Notes under the pieces: model-generated
The model's input: only the letters and a program-made list of their open reading frames with translations
Databases searched by the model: none
Told to the model about the DNA's origin: nothing
NCBI GenBank assembly: GCA_050246635.1
Contig: JBFWVR010000008.1
Location: forward strand, 184,918-248,917
DNA length: 64,000 bases
Direction of reading: 5' to 3'
Origin: JBFWVR01 sp050246635
GTDB taxonomy: Bacteria > Acidobacteriota > Vicinamibacteria > Vicinamibacterales > UBA2999
Position numbers and translations under genes: made by a program
Part shown: positions 45,668 to 53,696 of the stretch, piece after piece
Numbering within the stretch: position 1 is the first letter of the stretch
Layout: every line of letters starts with the position of its first letter

Positions 45668-48284
45668 CGGGAACCTCGTCCTTCGCGAATGTCAGGGCGC
45701 CGGCGCCGGCGTCCACGACGACGCGGTCGCCTTCGCCGAACTCGCCCTCGAGCACCTTCAGGGCGAGCGGGTCGAGGATATGGCGCTGGATGGCGCGCTT
45801 CAACGGACGCGCGCCATACGTCGCATCATACCCCTGCTCGGCAAGCCAGCCCTTGGCCGCCTCGGTGAGTCGCACCGCGATCTTGCGGTCGCTCAGCCGC
45901 CGGACGAGGCCCTGGAGCTGGATGTCGATGATGTGCTTCAGGTGCTCGCGCCCGAGCGCGTGGAAGAAGATCACCTCGTCCACCCGGTTCAGGAACTCGG
46001 GCCGGAAGTGCTGCCGCAGCGCCTCGGTCACCTGCCGCCGCACGTTCTCGTCCATCGTCTCGACGCCGCCGGGGCCGTTCAGCGAGGCCTCGGCGATGTA
46101 CTGGCTGCCCAGGTTGGACGTCATGATGACCACGGTGTTCTTGAAGTCCACCGTGCGGCCCTTGCCGTCGGTGAGCCGGCCGTCGTCCAGCATCTGGAGC
46201 ATGACGTTCAGCACCTCGGGGTGCGCCTTCTCGATCTCGTCGAAGAGGACGACGGAGTAGGGACGCCGGCGCACCGCCTCGGTGAGCTGGCCGGCCTCCT
46301 CGTAGCCCACGTATCCGGGCGGCGCGCCGATCATCCGGGAGACGGTGTGCTTCTCCTGGTACTCCGACATGTCGATCCGGATCATCGCCTGCTCGTCGTC
46401 GAACAGGAACTCGGCGAGGGCGCGCGCGAGCTCGGTCTTGCCGACGCCCGTGGGGCCCAGGAAGATGAAGCTCCCGAGCGGCCGGTTCGGGTCCTGGAGC
46501 CCGGCGCGCGCGCGGCGGATGGCGTTGGCGACCGCGGCAATCGCCTCGTCCTGGCCGACCACCCGCTGGTGCAGCCGATCCTCCATGTGGAGCAGCTTCT
46601 GGATCTCGCCCTCCATCAGGCGGCTCACCGGGATGCCCGTCCACTTGGCGACGACCTCGGCGATGTCCTCCTCGTCGACGTCGAGCTTCAGCATCCGGGG
46701 AGGCCCATCGCCCTCGGCGTCACCAGCCGCCTCCTGCGAGGCGATGCGCTTCTCGAGCTCCGGCAGACGGGCGTACTTCAGCTCCGACGCGCGGGCATAG
46801 TCGCCCTGGCGCTCCGCCTCCTCGAGCGCATGGCGCGCGTCCTCGAGCTGCTGCTTGAGATCCGCCGTGCCGTGGATGGCGTCCTTCTCGCGCTGCCACT
46901 GTGCCTGGAGGCCCGCCTGGCTCTCCTTGAGGTCGGCCAGCTCCTTCTCGAGCTTTGCGAGCCGCTCCTGCGAGGGCTTGTCGGTCTCCTTGCGCAGCGC
47001 CTCGCGCTCGATCTCGAGCTGCATCACGCGGCGGCGCACCTCGTCCAGCTCCGCCGGCATCGAGTCGATCTCCATGCGCAGGCGCGACGCCGCCTCGTCG
47101 ATCAGGTCGATGGCCTTGTCGGGCAGGAACCGGTCGGTGATGTAGCGGTGGGAGAGCACCGCCGCCGCCACGAGCGCCGCGTCCTTGAACTTGACGTTGT
47201 GGTGGATCTCGTACCGCTCGCGCAGGCCCCGCAGGATGCTGATCGTGTCCTCGACGGTCGGCTCGCCGACCAGCACGGGCTGGAAGCGCCGCTCGAGGGC
47301 GGCGTCCTTCTCGATGTACTTGCGGTACTCGTCCAGCGTGGTCGCGCCGATCGTGTGGAGCTCGCCGCGGGCCAGCATCGGCTTCAGCATCTGGGACGCG
47401 TCCATCGCGCCCTCGGCCGCGCCGGCCCCGACCACGGTGTGGAGCTCGTCGATGAAGAGCACGATACGGCCCTCGCCGTCCGTGATCTCCTTCAGCACGG
47501 CCTTCAGGCGCTCCTCGAACTCACCCCGGTACTTCGCGCCGGCCACCAGTGCGCCCATGTCGAGCGCGATGATGCGCTTGTTCTTCAGCCCCTCGGGCAC
47601 GTCGCCCCGGACGATGCGCTGGGCGAGGCCCTCGACGATGGCCGTCTTGCCCACACCGGGCTCGCCGATGAGCACCGGGTTGTTCTTGGTGCGCCGCGAC
47701 AGGACCTGGATCACCCGGCGGACCTCCTCGTCGCGCCCGATGACCGGATCCAGCTTGCCCTTCTTCGCGAGCTCCGTGAGGTCGCGCCCGTACTTCTCGA
47801 GCGCCTGGTACTTGCCTTCGGGGTTCTGGTCGGTGACGCGCTGGCTGCCACGGATTGCGGTCAGGCCCGCGAGCACCTGCTCGCGGGTGACGCCGCGCGC
47901 CTCGAGCATCTCCTTGGCCGCCGACCGGCCCGGCTCGGCCAGCAGCCCGATCAGCAGGTGCTCGGTCGAGACGTACTCATCCTGCATCGCCTTGGCGTCG
48001 GCCTGCGCCGCGTCGAAGACGACGCGGAGGCGCGGCGAGAAGCCAGGCTCCGCGCCGCCGTGCGCCTGGGGCTGCTTCGCCAGGTGCTCCCGCAGCGCAC
48101 GGCCGAGGTCGGCGGGGTCGGTGTTCAGCTTCCGCAACAGCGCGGGGACCACGCCGTCGGCCTGCTCGACGAGCGCGAGGAGCAGGTGCTCGGGCTCCAC
48201 CTGGGCGTGGTGCAGCTCGCTCGCCAGCTGGGGCGAGGCAAGGATGGCCTCCTGGGCCTTCTCGGTGAACTTGTTGAGATTCAT
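45660..48284 (-). CDS. clpB: disaggregating chaperone ClpB
   Basis: Hsp100 disaggregase of 874 residues from ATG 48284. Double Clp-N repeat (1-145), first AAA domain with GEPGVGKT (207-214), coiled-coil middle domain (about 405-525, needed for disaggregation with DnaK), second AAA domain with GPTGVGKT (610-617) and the pore loop APPGYVGYEEAG. Cooperates with DnaK/DnaJ on aggregates. 67 bases downstream of the DnaJ-like gene; dnaK itself is not in the window. Confidence 0.96.
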   Translation of the reverse strand: MNLNKFTEKAQEAILASPQLASELHHAQVEPEHLLLALVEQADGVVPALLRKLNTDPADLGRALREHLAKQPQAHGGAEPGFSPRLRVVFDAAQADAKAMQDEYVSTEHLLIGLLAEPGRSAAKEMLEARGVTREQVLAGLTAIRGSQRVTDQNPEGKYQALEKYGRDLTELAKKGKLDPVIGRDEEVRRVIQVLSRRTKNNPVLIGEPGVGKTAIVEGLAQRIVRGDVPEGLKNKRIIALDMGALVAGAKYRGEFEERLKAVLKEITDGEGRIVLFIDELHTVVGAGAAEGAMDASQMLKPMLARGELHTIGATTLDEYRKYIEKDAALERRFQPVLVGEPTVEDTISILRGLRERYEIHHNVKFKDAALVAAAVLSHRYITDRFLPDKAIDLIDEAASRLRMEIDSMPAELDEVRRRVMQLEIEREALRKETDKPSQERLAKLEKELADLKESQAGLQAQWQREKDAIHGTADLKQQLEDARHALEEAERQGDYARASELKYARLPELEKRIASQEAAGDAEGDGPPRMLKLDVDEEDIAEVVAKWTGIPVSRLMEGEIQKLLHMEDRLHQRVVGQDEAIAAVANAIRRARAGLQDPNRPLGSFIFLGPTGVGKTELARALAEFLFDDEQAMIRIDMSEYQEKHTVSRMIGAPPGYVGYEEAGQLTEAVRRRPYSVVLFDEIEKAHPEVLNVMLQMLDDGRLTDGKGRTVDFKNTVVIMTSNLGSQYIAEASLNGPGGVETMDENVRRQVTEALRQHFRPEFLNRVDEVIFFHALGREHLKHIIDIQLQGLVRRLSDRKIAVRLTEAAKGWLAEQGYDATYGARPLKRAIQRHILDPLALKVLEGEFGEGDRVVVDAGAGALTFAKDEVPVA

Positions 48285-48351
48285 GGTCTGGCTGCCTTCT
48301 TCCGCTCCATCCGCCCGGCCTGCCGGCGGCCGCATCAGCCGCCGCGACCGG

Positions 48352-49386
48352 TCACTCCGTGCTGTTGGGGGCGCCCGCCGGCTCGGCGAGCCGGGCGAGG
48401 GCCTCGTAATGCGTGCGCGCTTCGGCGCTCAACGAGGAGGGCAGGGCGGCCTCGACCGTGGCATACAGGTCGCCCTTGTCCTCGGGCTTGCCGACGGCCG
48501 GGAGCCCGTGCCCCCGCAGCCGGAAGACCTGCCCGTTCTGCGTGGTCTGCGGCACCTTCAGCCGCAGGGTCTTGCCACCGAGGGTTGGCACCTCCACCTC
48601 CCCTCCGAGCACCGCCGTCGTCACCGGCACCTTGATCCGGGTGTAGAGGTCGCGGCCCTTGCGCTCGAAACGGGGATGCGGCCGGATGTGGACGCGGAGG
48701 AACAGGTCGCCGTGCGCGCCGCTTCCGGAGCCACGTTCGCCCTCGCCCGCCACCCGCACCCGCGACCCCTCGCCGACGCCGGCCGGGATCCGCACCTCGA
48801 CGTTGCGGTTCGCGCCGTCCTGCTGGATGGCCAGCCGCTGCACCGATCCCCGGACGATGTCCTCGAGGTTGAGATCGATCGGATGCTCGACGTCCCGCCC
48901 TTTCTGGTGCCGCACGCGGGACGCGCGGCCGCGTCGCCCCCCGGTCGAGGTGGGGCCGGCGCTGGCGCCGCCGAAGAACGTGCGGAAGAAGTCCGAGAAC
49001 GGGCTCTCGTCGCCGCCGAACATGTCGGCGACCTCGTCCTCCGTCATCGGACGGAACCCCTGGCCGCCCGTGCTCCACGTGAAGGGGGAGCCGGCACCAG
49101 CCCCGGGGCCCGGGCCGGGGCCGTACGGCGATGGGCCGCCCTGGGCCTGCGCCTGCTCGTACATCCGCCAGTTGGCGCCCAGTTCGTCGTACTTCTTGCG
49201 CTTGTCGGCGTCCCCGAGGACCTCGTAGGCCTCGTTGACCTCCTTGAACTTCGATTCCGCCGAGGCGTCGCCGGGATTGACGTCGGGATGGAACTTCCGC
49301 GCCAGCCGCCGGTAGGCGCCCTTGATGTCCTTGGCGGTCGCCGTCTTGGCGACGCCGAGCGTCGCGTAGTAGTCCTTGAAGTCCAC
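48352..49386 (-). CDS. cbpA: DnaJ-like co-chaperone without zinc finger (CbpA type)
   Basis: Hsp40 type II, 344 residues. J domain 1-70 with HPD in FHPDVNPGDASAESKFKEVN; Gly/Phe-rich linker (80-150: PSPYGPGPGPGAGAG, FSDFFRTFFGGAS); two C-terminal beta-barrel domains (about 165-330). The CxxCxGxG zinc repeats of DnaJ are absent. GTG start one base after the hspR stop. The hspR-dnaJ adjacency recalls the actinobacterial dnaK operon. Confidence 0.93.
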   Translation of the reverse strand: MDFKDYYATLGVAKTATAKDIKGAYRRLARKFHPDVNPGDASAESKFKEVNEAYEVLGDADKRKKYDELGANWRMYEQAQAQGGPSPYGPGPGPGAGAGSPFTWSTGGQGFRPMTEDEVADMFGGDESPFSDFFRTFFGGASAGPTSTGGRRGRASRVRHQKGRDVEHPIDLNLEDIVRGSVQRLAIQQDGANRNVEVRIPAGVGEGSRVRVAGEGERGSGSGAHGDLFLRVHIRPHPRFERKGRDLYTRIKVPVTTAVLGGEVEVPTLGGKTLRLKVPQTTQNGQVFRLRGHGLPAVGKPEDKGDLYATVEAALPSSLSAEARTHYEALARLAEPAGAPNSTE

Positions 49387-49387
49387 G

Positions 49388-49735
49388 TCAGAATCCGTCC
49401 AGGCCCAGCAGGGCCCCGAGGCGTTCCATTTCCCGCACCAGCTGCCGCCGGCCGGTGTTCTCCGCCAGCTTGTCCTCGCGCATCAACGGCCGGATGCGGC
49501 GCATCGCCTCGGCCGCCGCGAGCAGCCGCTGGACCCCGGCGAGGTTCACGCCCTCGTCCTCGACCAGGTACTTGATGAAGCGCAGGCGCTCGATCTCGTC
49601 CCTCGAGTAGAGACGCATGCTGCCCAGGGTTCGTGACGGCTGCACCAGCCCGAGCCGCTCGTATTTCCGGAGGGTCTGGGGGTGCATGCCGAGCATCCGC
49701 GCCGCCATCGAGATGAAGATCAGCTCGTCCGGCAT
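49388..49735 (-). CDS. hspR: MerR-family heat-shock repressor HspR
   Basis: 115 residues from ATG 49735. The N-terminal helix-turn-helix SMAARMLGMHPQTLRKYERL and GLVQPSRT closely match HspR, the DnaK-responsive repressor known from actinobacteria and some other phyla; a short coiled-coil follows. First gene of hspR-cbpA-clpB-ftsH, so it should repress its own operon. A TTG (49759) or GTG (49744) start would add only a few residues and lie on the promoter -10. Confidence 0.88.
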   Translation of the reverse strand: MPDELIFISMAARMLGMHPQTLRKYERLGLVQPSRTLGSMRLYSRDEIERLRFIKYLVEDEGVNLAGVQRLLAAAEAMRRIRPLMREDKLAENTGRRQLVREMERLGALLGLDGF

Positions 49736-49758
49736 CGCTCGCACCTTGACATGGGACA

Positions 49759-49787
49759 AGTATAGCAGTTGATACGAATCGTATCAA
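49759..49787 (-). promoter_or_regulatory. heat-shock operon promoter
   Basis: TTGATA (49787-49782), 17-base spacer, TATACT (49764-49759): a near-consensus housekeeping promoter whose -35 lies within the HAIR-like palindrome. Transcription should begin near 49752, leaving a leader of about 17 bases before the hspR ATG. Confidence 0.8.
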
Positions 49788-49788
49788 C
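49768..49788. promoter_or_regulatory. HAIR-like operator (HspR site)
   Basis: Perfect palindrome of layout GTTGATA-N7-TATCAAC (arms continue inward to 10 bp around a single central base at 49778). The actinobacterial HAIR consensus CTTGAGT-N7-ACTCAAG has the same 7-7-7 spacing and shares TTGA...TCAA. It overlaps the -35 and spacer of the hspR promoter and the -35 of the divergent promoter, an ideal repressor position. Confidence 0.8.
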
Positions 49789-49799
49789 TCGACTAGACT
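49769..49799 (+). promoter_or_regulatory. divergent promoter of the SGNH/MBOAT operon
   Basis: TTGATA (49769-49774, the other arm of the palindrome), 19-base spacer, TAGACT (49794-49799) ending eight bases before the GTG at 49808. The long spacer resembles MerR-activated promoters, but activation by HspR is speculative. Confidence 0.5.
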
Positions 49800-49807
49800 G
49801 GTGCCCC

Positions 49808-50806
49808 GTGCCCGCTGTCCGCCCCACGTTCCACCCGTCCGAGCGGCCCATCCTCGTGTTCGTCATCGTCTTCGTCGGCCTCGTCGCCGGCACGGTCGCG
49901 GCCTGGATGACCGTGCCCGGCTTCTCGGGGCAGGTGCGGAACATCCAACTTGCGTACCGGCCGCCGGGCGGCGACTACTACCTGGCGCACGATCACGGCG
50001 GGCACATCGACCATCACGTCCTGTATTTCGGCCTCGATCCGGAGGTCACCGCCCAGCTCAAGGCCGCGCGGGTGCTGTTCCTGGGCAACTCGCGCCTGAT
50101 GTTCGCGCTGCGGTCCCGCGTGCTCGAGCCGTATTTCGCGGCACGCGGGCTCGACTATTACGTCCTGGGGTTCGGCTTCCGGGAGGGGGATGCCTTTCCG
50201 CTGGAGCTCATCCGCCGCTACGACCTGCGGCCGGACCTGGTGGTCGTCAACGCCGACGGGTTCTTCGGCGCGGGCCTGAGCCCCTGGGCTCGGCGGGTCG
50301 TGCGCGACACGCCGTTCGGGGCGTGGAAGCGCCAGGTGGAAGGGGAGGTCGGCCACGAGGCGCGCCGCGTCGTGCACCAGCTGGCGCCGAACTGGATCGA
50401 CCTGTACGGCCGCCCTGGCTTCGACGTCGGGCGGGAGTTCATCGCCTACCGCTCGCGCGCCAACGGCTCGTGGTTCGTGTCGCCGTGGCCCGACCCGGTG
50501 ATGCGGGTGACCGACACCAACCTCCACGTGCCGATCGGGCCCCGGGTGCGCGATGCCGCGCGGGCGTTCCAGGCCGAGCTGGCAGCGCGCGGAAGCCGTC
50601 TCGTGCTGACGTTCGTGCCGACGCCGGAGCCACAGGGCGATTGGGCCGAGACCGTCAGCCGCCTGCTCGACGTTCCCCTCGTGGCCCCCGACGTGGACGG
50701 GCTCACCAGCCACGACGGGTCGCACCTGTCCGAAGAGAGCGCCGTCATCTGGAGCGAGAGCTTCCTGGACGCCCTGACGCCGTACCTGCCCCCCGCCACC
50801 CCGTGA
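49808..50806 (+). CDS. membrane-anchored SGNH/DltD-like hydrolase partner of MBOAT
   Basis: 332 residues from GTG 49808, placed by the TAGACT box eight bases upstream. One N-terminal helix (about 14-32, ILVFVIVFVGLVAGTVAAW) anchors an extracytoplasmic domain. FLGNSRLMFA has a nucleophile-like S95, and D303-G-S-H306 near the C terminus matches the DxxH pair of SGNH enzymes. Followed by an MBOAT gene with a GTGA overlap, the two-gene arrangement of alginate, peptidoglycan or capsule O-acetylation systems. Transfers or hydrolyses an acyl group on an unknown surface polymer. Confidence 0.75.
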   Translation: MPAVRPTFHPSERPILVFVIVFVGLVAGTVAAWMTVPGFSGQVRNIQLAYRPPGGDYYLAHDHGGHIDHHVLYFGLDPEVTAQLKAARVLFLGNSRLMFALRSRVLEPYFAARGLDYYVLGFGFREGDAFPLELIRRYDLRPDLVVVNADGFFGAGLSPWARRVVRDTPFGAWKRQVEGEVGHEARRVVHQLAPNWIDLYGRPGFDVGREFIAYRSRANGSWFVSPWPDPVMRVTDTNLHVPIGPRVRDAARAFQAELAARGSRLVLTFVPTPEPQGDWAETVSRLLDVPLVAPDVDGLTSHDGSHLSEESAVIWSESFLDALTPYLPPATP

Positions 50807-52218
50807 GCTTCGTTTCCTGGTCCTTCGTCGCCCTCTTCCTGGTCGTGCTGGCCGGACGGCTCACCATCGGCCGGAGGAAGATCGAGCCGGCCTTCGTCGC
50901 CCTGCTCATCGTCGCCAGCGCGCTGTTCTACGCCTGGCACATCCCGCAGTACATCGTCATCCTGCTGTTCAGCGCGGCAATCGACTTCGTCGCGGGCCTG
51001 CGGCTCGGACGGTTGCCGAGGGAGGCGGTCCACGCGCGGCGCGGATGGCTGGTGGCCTCGCTCTTGACGAACCTGGGGCTGCTCGGCTTCTTCAAGTACG
51101 GCGACTTCGTGCTGCGTGCCGTCGGGGACCTGATGGGCCTGGCCGGGGCCCCGGTGACGCCCCCGGAGCTCGGGCTCATCCTGCCGATGGGCATCAGCTT
51201 CTACACCTTCCAGTCGTTGTCGTACACGATCGACGTGTACCGCGGCGTGCTGGCGCCCATTGCTGACTTCCCGCGGTTCTTCCTGTACATCAGCTTCTTC
51301 CCGCAGCTGGTCGCCGGTCCGATCGTGCGGGCCGCCGATTTCCTGCCGCAGTTGCCCCGCCCCCGGCGCCTGCGGCTGGTCACGTTCTACGAAGGGTCGT
51401 GGCTGATCCTGCGCGGCTTCTTCCTGAAGATGGTCTGCGCCGACAACCTGGCCATCTACGTCAACGAGCACTGGGCGCGCGGGTACCAGCCCCAGACCAA
51501 CGCGGCCTTTGCGCTGTGGCTGGCGCTGATGTTCTCGGGGCAGATCTTCGCGGACTTCGCCGGCTACTCGAGCATCGCCCGCGGGCTGGGGTACCTGCTC
51601 GGCTTCAGGCTGCCTGTCAACTTCAACGCGCCGTACGTGGCCGCCTCGCTCAAGAACTTCTGGGAGCGGTGGCACATCACGTTGTCCCAGTGGCTCCGGG
51701 ACTACTTGTACCTCCCGCTCGGGGGGAACCGGGTCTCCCGGCGCCGGACCTACGTCAACCTGCTCCTCGTGATGCTGCTCGGCGGCCTTTGGCACGGCGC
51801 GGCCTACACCTTCATCGTGTGGGGCGCCATTCACGGCAGCGCGCTGGCGGTGGAGCGGCTGCTGGGGCTCCACCGGGAGGGCGCGACGGGACGGGCCGGC
51901 CGCCTGGCGTGGTTCGTGGTGGTGCAGGCGGTGGTCCTGGTTGCCTGGGTGTTCTTCCGCTCCGAGAGCTTCGGCGGGGCTCTCCAGTTCGTCGGCAACC
52001 TCTTCGCGTTCGACTTCGGCGCGCTGCCGTCGTGGGCGCTGCTGGGCAGCCTGTTCCTGGTGCCGCTCGTGATGCTGCACGCCTGGACGTGGGCGGTGGA
52101 GCAGGGGGTCGTCCGCCCCCTCAGCCCCCCGGCGCGCGCGGCCCTGGCCGCCGGCATGGCCTACGCCGTGATGACGCTCTACGCGGGCACGAGCGAGTTC
52201 ATCTACTTCCAGTTCTGA
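50803..52218 (+). CDS. MBOAT family O-acyltransferase
   Basis: 471 residues, about 11-12 membrane helices. Family hallmarks: LPMGISFYTFQSLSYTIDVY, FFPQLVAGPIVRA, H291 in ERWHITLSQWLRDYLYLP and the catalytic H331 in LLGGLWHGAAYTF. AlgI/DltB-type proteins pass acyl groups from cytosolic CoA across the membrane to an extracytoplasmic acceptor with an SGNH partner, which is the preceding gene. Acceptor unknown; no polysaccharide synthesis genes are adjacent. Confidence 0.92.
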   Translation: MSFVSWSFVALFLVVLAGRLTIGRRKIEPAFVALLIVASALFYAWHIPQYIVILLFSAAIDFVAGLRLGRLPREAVHARRGWLVASLLTNLGLLGFFKYGDFVLRAVGDLMGLAGAPVTPPELGLILPMGISFYTFQSLSYTIDVYRGVLAPIADFPRFFLYISFFPQLVAGPIVRAADFLPQLPRPRRLRLVTFYEGSWLILRGFFLKMVCADNLAIYVNEHWARGYQPQTNAAFALWLALMFSGQIFADFAGYSSIARGLGYLLGFRLPVNFNAPYVAASLKNFWERWHITLSQWLRDYLYLPLGGNRVSRRRTYVNLLLVMLLGGLWHGAAYTFIVWGAIHGSALAVERLLGLHREGATGRAGRLAWFVVVQAVVLVAWVFFRSESFGGALQFVGNLFAFDFGALPSWALLGSLFLVPLVMLHAWTWAVEQGVVRPLSPPARAALAAGMAYAVMTLYAGTSEFIYFQF

Positions 52219-52343
52219 TCGTCAAGGACGACGGACGGGCCACGGAGACACCGAGACACAGAGGGCGGGCAGGGAGGGAGGCTACTCCGGCTGGAGTGTG
52301 GCATCCGGACCAGGCACGCGTGTCGACGGGGATCACGGATGTT
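52219..52343. other. intergenic DNA after MBOAT with GAGACAC repeat
   Basis: No gene. Shortly after the stop it carries GGACGGGCCACGGAGACACC (52233 on), nearly the same as a segment after ridA at 62473-62498, each 3' of a gene. The remainder leads into the palindromic element at 52344. Confidence 0.55.
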
Positions 52344-52664
52344 CATCCACAGATGAACACAGATGAACACGGATGCGCCTCGGGCTCCGGGCCCGGCGCG
52401 CGCCGGAGGCGCGCAGGGACGGGGAGGGGAACGGTGGTGGTGAAAGGCACCGGGCGACAGTGCCGGCCTTTCACCGCCGCCGTCCCCCTCCCCGTCGCGG
52501 CCCCTGCGGGGCCGCTGCCGGGCTCAAGACCTACCCACCGGCCCGGGTGCCATCCGCGTTGCTCCGCGTTCATCCGCGGATAACTCCAACCCGCGATCGG
52601 GAGCAGCCCCGGGCCGGGGGCATTCCGATCCGCATCGGTGTTCATCCGTGTTCATCTGTGGATG
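52344..52664. repeat. 321-bp nested palindromic element
   Basis: The left end has tandem decamers AGATGAACAC (two copies plus GGATG) within 52344-52375; the right end 52643-52664 is the exact complement with one decamer fewer (22-bp terminal inverted repeat). Inside, GGGGAGGGGAACGG...GGTGAAAGG (52421-52446) faces CCTTTCACCG...CCCCTCCCC (52467-52493). No open frame is credible. Could be a non-autonomous element or a long structured RNA. Confidence 0.75.
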
Positions 52665-52795
52665 ATTCCCGGGGCGTCCGCGGACGGGCGGAGCCGCCGC
52701 GGTCACGCGGGCCTTGTCCGGCGGGTGGGGGCGCGCCGAGGCGGTAGTGCGCAAGGTGACAAGCAGCAGCCCCGCCGGGCATACTGAAGGGACAC
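52665..52795. other. upstream region of terC
   Basis: GC-rich, no gene. CATACT at 52780-52785 could be a -10 and GAAGGGA lies at 52786-52792 just before the GTG; the two signals nearly overlap, so promoter and ribosome site cannot both be right as read. Confidence 0.35.
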
Positions 52796-53539
52796 GTGCT
52801 CGACGTCCACATCACGGACTTCGTCACCATCGGCCTGCTGGTGGCGCTCGAAGGCCTGCTCAGCGCCGACAACGCGATGGTGCTGGCGGTCCTCGTCCTG
52901 GGTCTCCCGAAACACCTGCAGGGAAAGGCGCTGCGCTACGGCATCCTCGGCGCGTTTGCCTTCCGGATCACCGCGATCGTGCTGGCCCAGCACATGATCC
53001 AGCTCCTCTGGGTCCGGCTGCTTGGTGGGCTCTACCTGGTCTACCTGCCGTACCAGCACTTCTTCGGGCACGAGGACGCCGAGGCCCGGCGAACCCCGAA
53101 GCCCGCGACGGCCTGGCTCGGCCTCTCGGCCTTCTGGGCCACCGTGGTGAAGGTCGAGCTCACCGACATCGTCTTCGCCGTGGACTCGATCCTCGTCGCG
53201 GTCGCGATGTCGAACAAGCTGTGGGTGATCATCACCGGCGGCATCCTCGGCATCATCGCGATGCGCCTGGTGATCGGCCAGCTGCTGACGCTCGTCCACC
53301 GCTATCCCGCGCTGGTCGACGGCGCCTTCATCATCATCTTCTGGGTCGGGCTGAAGCTGCTCGTGGAGTACATCCACGGCCTCGGGTGGGTCTCGTTCGA
53401 GGTGCCCAAGTGGCTGTCGCTCGGGCTGATCGTGGTGATCTTCTTCCTGTCCTACCTCTACGCCCGCCGCCAGGGCCCCGCGCCGGACGCGCCTGACACG
53501 CCGGACGACGAAGCCACGGCTGTCCTGCAACAGAAGTAA
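52796..53539 (+). CDS. TerC/Alx family membrane protein
   Basis: 247 residues, seven to eight helices. EGLLSADNAMVLAVLVLGLP and VFAVDSILVAVAMSNKLWVI are the duplicated acidic motifs of the family, thought to bind and export metal ions, especially manganese. The polar tail ends in a short Asp/Pro-rich stretch. GTG start with GAAGGGA upstream. Tellurium resistance is only a historical name; no other ter genes are nearby. Confidence 0.92.
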   Translation: MLDVHITDFVTIGLLVALEGLLSADNAMVLAVLVLGLPKHLQGKALRYGILGAFAFRITAIVLAQHMIQLLWVRLLGGLYLVYLPYQHFFGHEDAEARRTPKPATAWLGLSAFWATVVKVELTDIVFAVDSILVAVAMSNKLWVIITGGILGIIAMRLVIGQLLTLVHRYPALVDGAFIIIFWVGLKLLVEYIHGLGWVSFEVPKWLSLGLIVVIFFLSYLYARRQGPAPDAPDTPDDEATAVLQQK

Positions 53540-53696
53540 TTCAGAATTCAGAAAACGGAATCAAGAAAGGAAGCCCGGAATTCGGAAGGCCGCAATGGGC
53601 AACACGGCCCGTCCGGAATTCCTCCTTCAGAATTCCCGAATTCCTTTCCGGATTCCGTTTTCTTGATTCTCTATTTTCTCGCTCGAGTTTCTCGCT
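53540..53696. repeat. AT-rich palindromic element (GAATCAA/GAATTC family)
   Basis: AGAAAACGGAATCAAGAAAGG (53550-53570) faces its near-complement in 53644-53670 (CCTTTCCGGATTCCGTTTTC), and several GAATTC units are spread on both sides. Lies between the convergent terC and anti-sigma genes. Same family as 36693-36852 and 43681-43771. Confidence 0.85.

Noticed and set aside
45186..48635. Open frame of 1149 codons on the plus strand opposite clpB
   Set aside because: Shadow of clpB and the DnaJ-like gene; leucine/arginine text without domains.
52344..52664. Insertion sequence
   Set aside because: It has inverted ends, but no transposase frame and no visible target duplication; kept as a repeat only.
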